A DNA stretch of 64,000 bases from Roseomonas sp. OT10 (GTDB taxonomy: Bacteria; Pseudomonadota; Alphaproteobacteria; Acetobacterales; Acetobacteraceae), in contig NZ_CP087719.1 in NCBI RefSeq assembly GCF_020991085.1, positions 992,001 through 1,056,000 on the forward strand. Reading direction: 5' to 3'. This document shows, in pieces, positions 61,262 through 64,000 of the stretch. The translations under genes and the position numbers were made by a program. The notes beneath the pieces were generated by a model. That model was not told where the DNA came from and searched no databases. It worked only from the letters and a program-made list of their open reading frames with translations. Numbering within the stretch: position 1 is the first letter of the stretch; the number at the start of each line of letters is the position of its first letter.

Positions 61262-63301
61262 ATGGCCATGAACTTCCATTCCCTCTACCGGCACGGCTTC
61301 GCCCGTGTCGCCGCCTGTACCCCCCGCTGCCTGCTGGCCGACCCGCTGGCCAATGCGCAGGGGGCGCTGGCCATGGCCACCGAGTGCCACGACAAGGGCG
61401 TGGCGGTAGCCGTCTTCCCGGAGCTGTCGCTCTCCGGCTACAGCATCGACGACCTGGTGCTGCAGGACGCCGTGCTGGACGCGGTGGAGGAGGCGGTCGG
61501 GCGGCTGGTGTCCCGGACGGAGCGGCTGCGGCCGCTGCTGCTGCTCGGCGCCCCGGTGCGGCACGAGGGCCGCGTCTACAACGCGGCGCTGGCGATCCAG
61601 GGCGGGCGGCTGCTGGGGGTGGTGCCCAAGATCCACCTGCCGAACTACCGCGAGTTCTACGAGCGCCGGTGGTACGCCTCCGGCGCGGGGACGGAGGGCG
61701 GCACCATCCGCCTGGCCGGGTTGACCGCCCCCTTCGGCCCGGACCAGCTCTTCGCCGCCGAGGACCTGCCCGGGCTGGTGGTGCATGCCGAGGTCTGCGA
61801 GGATCTCTGGGTTCCGGCGCCGCCGAGCGGGGAGGGGGCCCTGGCCGGGGCGACGGTGCTGGCCAACCTCTCCGCCAGCAACATCACCGTGGGCAAGGCC
61901 GAGACCCGGCGGCTGCTGTGCCTGTCACAATCGGCGCGCTGCCTCGCCGCCTATGTCTACGCCGCCGCGGGGGTGGGGGAGTCCACCACCGACCTGGCCT
62001 GGGACGGACAGGTCTCGATCTTCGAGAACGGGGCCATCCTGGCGGAGAGCGAGCGCTTCCCGCTCGGCGACCAGATGGTGCTGGCGGATGTGGACCTGGA
62101 CCTGCTGCGGCAGGAGCGGGCGCGCCAGGGCACCTTCGACGACAACCGGCGCCTGCGGCCGCAGGCCTTCCGCCGCATCCCCTTCCGCCTGCGCCCGCCC
62201 GCCGAGGATCTGGGCCTGCTGCGCCCGATCGAGCGCTTCCCCTTCGTCCCGGCCGATCCCGAGCGGCTGAACCAGGATTGCTACGAGGCCTACAGCATCC
62301 AGGTCTCCGGCCTGGAGCAGCGCCTCGCCGTGACCAGCGGGAAGATCGTGATCGGCGTCTCGGGCGGACTCGACTCCACCCAGGCCCTGATCGTGGCGGC
62401 CAAGGCGATGGACCGGCTGCGCCGGCCGCGCACGGATATCCTCGGCTTCACCATGCCCGGCTTCGGCACCAGCGCCGGGACGAAGACCAACGCCCATGCG
62501 CTGATGGAATCGCTGGGCATCGACGCGCGGGAGCTGGATATCCGACCGGCGGCGCGGCAGATGCTGGCCGATCTCGGCCACCCCTTCGCCAGGGGCGAGC
62601 CGGTCTACGACGTCACCTTCGAGAACGTGCAGGCGGGGCTGCGCACCGACTACCTGTTCCGCGCCGCCAACCACCACGGCGGCATGGTCCTGGGCACGGG
62701 CGACCTGTCGGAGCTGGCGCTGGGCTGGTGCACCTATGGCGTCGGCGACCAGATGTCGCACTACAACGTCAATTCCGGCGTGCCGAAGACGCTGATCCAG
62801 CACCTGATCCGCTGGGTGATCGCCTCGGGCCAGTTCACCGGCCCGGTGAACGACACCCTCGCCGCCATCCTGGACACGGAGATCTCGCCCGAGCTGATCC
62901 CGGCCGATGCCGAGACCCAGGCGTTGCAGAGCACGGAGGCCAAGATCGGCCCCTATGCGCTGCAGGACTTCCACCTCTTCTACACGCTGCGCTACGGCTT
63001 CCGCCCGTCCAAGATCGCCTTCCTCGCCCTGCGCGCCTGGGGCGACGCCAGGGCCGGGCGCTGGCCGCCGCATTTCCCCGAGGAGCGGCGCAAGCAGTAC
63101 GACCTGCCCACCATCCGCCACTGGCTGGAGCTGTTCCTGCGGCGCTACTTCGCCTTCAGCCAGTTCAAGCGCTCGGCCATGCCGAACGGGCCGAAGGTCT
63201 CGGGCGGCGGATCGCTCTCGCCGCGGGGCGACTGGCGCGCCCCCTCGGACGGCAATGCCAATGCCTGGCTGGAGGAGCTGCGCCGCAACGTGCCGGAATA
63301 G
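61262..63301 (+). CDS. nadE: Glutamine-dependent NAD(+) synthetase
   Basis: 679-residue two-domain enzyme. The N-terminal nitrilase-type glutaminase (about 1-300) has the Glu-Lys-Cys triad in [29 protein letters not shown] and [15 protein letters not shown]. The C-terminal synthetase (about 340-650) has the PP-loop [19 protein letters not shown] and [20 protein letters not shown]. It amidates deamido-NAD with ammonia channelled from glutamine. The length is typical of the large glutamine-dependent form. Two in-frame ATGs (61262, 61268) are possible starts. It follows the oxidoreductase operon by 64 bp. Confidence 0.94.
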   Translation: MAMNFHSLYRHGFARVAACTPRCLLADPLANAQGALAMATECHDKGVAVAVFPELSLSGYSIDDLVLQDAVLDAVEEAVGRLVSRTERLRPLLLLGAPVRHEGRVYNAALAIQGGRLLGVVPKIHLPNYREFYERRWYASGAGTEGGTIRLAGLTAPFGPDQLFAAEDLPGLVVHAEVCEDLWVPAPPSGEGALAGATVLANLSASNITVGKAETRRLLCLSQSARCLAAYVYAAAGVGESTTDLAWDGQVSIFENGAILAESERFPLGDQMVLADVDLDLLRQERARQGTFDDNRRLRPQAFRRIPFRLRPPAEDLGLLRPIERFPFVPADPERLNQDCYEAYSIQVSGLEQRLAVTSGKIVIGVSGGLDSTQALIVAAKAMDRLRRPRTDILGFTMPGFGTSAGTKTNAHALMESLGIDARELDIRPAARQMLADLGHPFARGEPVYDVTFENVQAGLRTDYLFRAANHHGGMVLGTGDLSELALGWCTYGVGDQMSHYNVNSGVPKTLIQHLIRWVIASGQFTGPVNDTLAAILDTEISPELIPADAETQALQSTEAKIGPYALQDFHLFYTLRYGFRPSKIAFLALRAWGDARAGRWPPHFPEERRKQYDLPTIRHWLELFLRRYFAFSQFKRSAMPNGPKVSGGGSLSPRGDWRAPSDGNANAWLEELRRNVPE

Positions 63302-63374
63302 TGCGCCGATCCGGCCGGCCTCCGCCGCGGGGCGCGGCCGTTGCCGGCGCCGGGAAGCCGGGGAGGGAAGGGAC

Positions 63375-63983
63375 ATGGGCCAGGAGAGCCTGTCGGGACA
63401 GCCGCTGACGACGCGTTGCGCGCATCTGTGCATCGACATGCAGAACCTGTTCGCCGAGGCCACGGAATGGCAGGCGCCCTGGATGCGCCGTGTCCTGCCG
63501 GTGGTGGAGCGGCTGGTCGCCGCCCACCCGGACCGGACCGTCTTCACCCGCTTCATCCCCGCCGCGCAGCCGGGCGAGGGGCACGGCACCTGGCGCGGCT
63601 ACTGGGAGCGCTGGCACCGCATGACGCGGGCTTCGCTGCCGCCGGGCATGATCGACCTGGTCCCGGCGCTCGCGCGCTTCGTGCCGCCCGCCCGGATCAT
63701 CGACAAGAAGGTCTACTCCCCCTGGGTGCAGCCGGAGCTGGATGCGCTGTTGCAGGAGCGGGGGATCGACACCGTGATCGTCACGGGGGCCGAGACGGAT
63801 GTCTGCGTCCTCGCCACGGTGCTGGGGGCGGTGGACCGCGGCTACCGGGTCGTGGTGCCGACCGATGCCATCTGCTCCTCGGCGGACGCGACCCACGACG
63901 CCATGCTGACCCTCTACCGCGACCGCTACGGGCAGCAGGTCCAGGCGGTGACGGCGGAGGAGGTGCTGCGCGCCTGGCGCTGA
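63375..63983 (+). CDS. Isochorismatase-like cysteine hydrolase
   Basis: 202-residue hydrolase of the isochorismatase superfamily. The triad is Asp21 in HLCIDMQNLF, Lys111 or Lys112 in ARIIDKKVYSPWVQP and Cys144 in VTGAETDVCVLATVLGAVDR. Members hydrolyse nicotinamide, carbamates or biuret-like amides, or act on isochorismate. The gene next to it is nadE, which makes nicotinamidase-like activity attractive, but the wording EGHGTWRGYWERWHRMTRAS is not diagnostic of PncA. The start follows a GGGAAGGGA site. The window ends 17 bp after the stop. Confidence 0.85.
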   Translation: MGQESLSGQPLTTRCAHLCIDMQNLFAEATEWQAPWMRRVLPVVERLVAAHPDRTVFTRFIPAAQPGEGHGTWRGYWERWHRMTRASLPPGMIDLVPALARFVPPARIIDKKVYSPWVQPELDALLQERGIDTVIVTGAETDVCVLATVLGAVDRGYRVVVPTDAICSSADATHDAMLTLYRDRYGQQVQAVTAEEVLRAWR

Positions 63984-64000
63984 TCCCCCCGCGGCTCGCC

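Noticed and set aside
1-64000. CRISPR arrays, tRNA or rRNA genes
   Set aside because: No regularly spaced repeats with spacers and no tRNA arm pattern or rRNA stretch were recognised by eye; a tRNAscan-SE and Infernal run would settle it.

Overview
This window is very GC-rich chromosomal DNA (around 70% by eye) from an aerobic, catabolically broad alphaproteobacterium. A member of the Acetobacteraceae, close to Roseomonas, is the best guess. The basis is the codon bias, the squalene/C30-carotenoid cluster, orphan Bug-type (TctC) binding proteins, the hydantoinase A/B pair and a degraded RTX (serralysin-type) tail. The assignment comes from gene content; no rRNA or tRNA was seen.

Layout. 1-6692: the 5' end of hisC and a chorismate mutase run leftward. 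metX, a hydantoinase/oxoprolinase pair (hyuA-hyuB) and a YaiI-family gene run rightward. 6693-7328 is a scar holding a frameshifted RTX tail and a fragment that looks like a TetR C-terminus. An HU gene and a 22-bp perfect inverted repeat precede a carotenoid cluster (7952-17997): two CrtI-type desaturase/oxidase genes, an acyltransferase, a glycosyltransferase, a fused hpnC-hpnD squalene synthase, hpnE and an aldehyde dehydrogenase. Together these predict farnesyl-PP to squalene to a C30 carotenoid acid, then a glycosyl ester. An Rrf2 regulator and a papain-like peptidase follow. 19465-24247 is a leftward operon for a spermidine/putrescine-type ABC importer plus a 2-oxoglutarate/Fe(II)-type oxygenase. 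24380-28430 holds a DUF4336 gene, a VOC gene with a Bug binding protein, and a dipeptide-type binding protein. dapF and ftsY follow.

31542-33459 is a methionine-salvage operon (mtnB-mtnD-mtnC, leftward). Next come tatA, an RND efflux pair with a divergent TetR gene and a shared palindromic operator, and a hybrid histidine kinase. 41869-44025 is a nested insertion: an IS3-family element (3-bp duplication CAG) sits inside an IS5-family element (4-bp duplication CTAG), which itself sits inside a dispersed intergenic repeat. 44183-53873 is a catabolic block: amidohydrolase, M20 and M28 peptidases, quinone reductase, FCD-type GntR regulator, two SDRs, a Bug protein and a D-2-hydroxyacid dehydrogenase. 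54316-57186 is a low-oxygen group (hemerythrin-like protein, hemN, ompW) with FNR-like boxes. The window ends with a three-subunit molybdenum aldehyde oxidoreductase, glutamine-dependent nadE and an isochorismatase-like hydrolase.

The least explained signal is a roughly 375-bp, multi-hairpin dispersed repeat. It is present in three copies (31096-31472, 41619-44155 split by the ISs, 53915-54290), and each copy fills a gap between convergent genes. A fourth, diverged relative may lie at 16455-16545.
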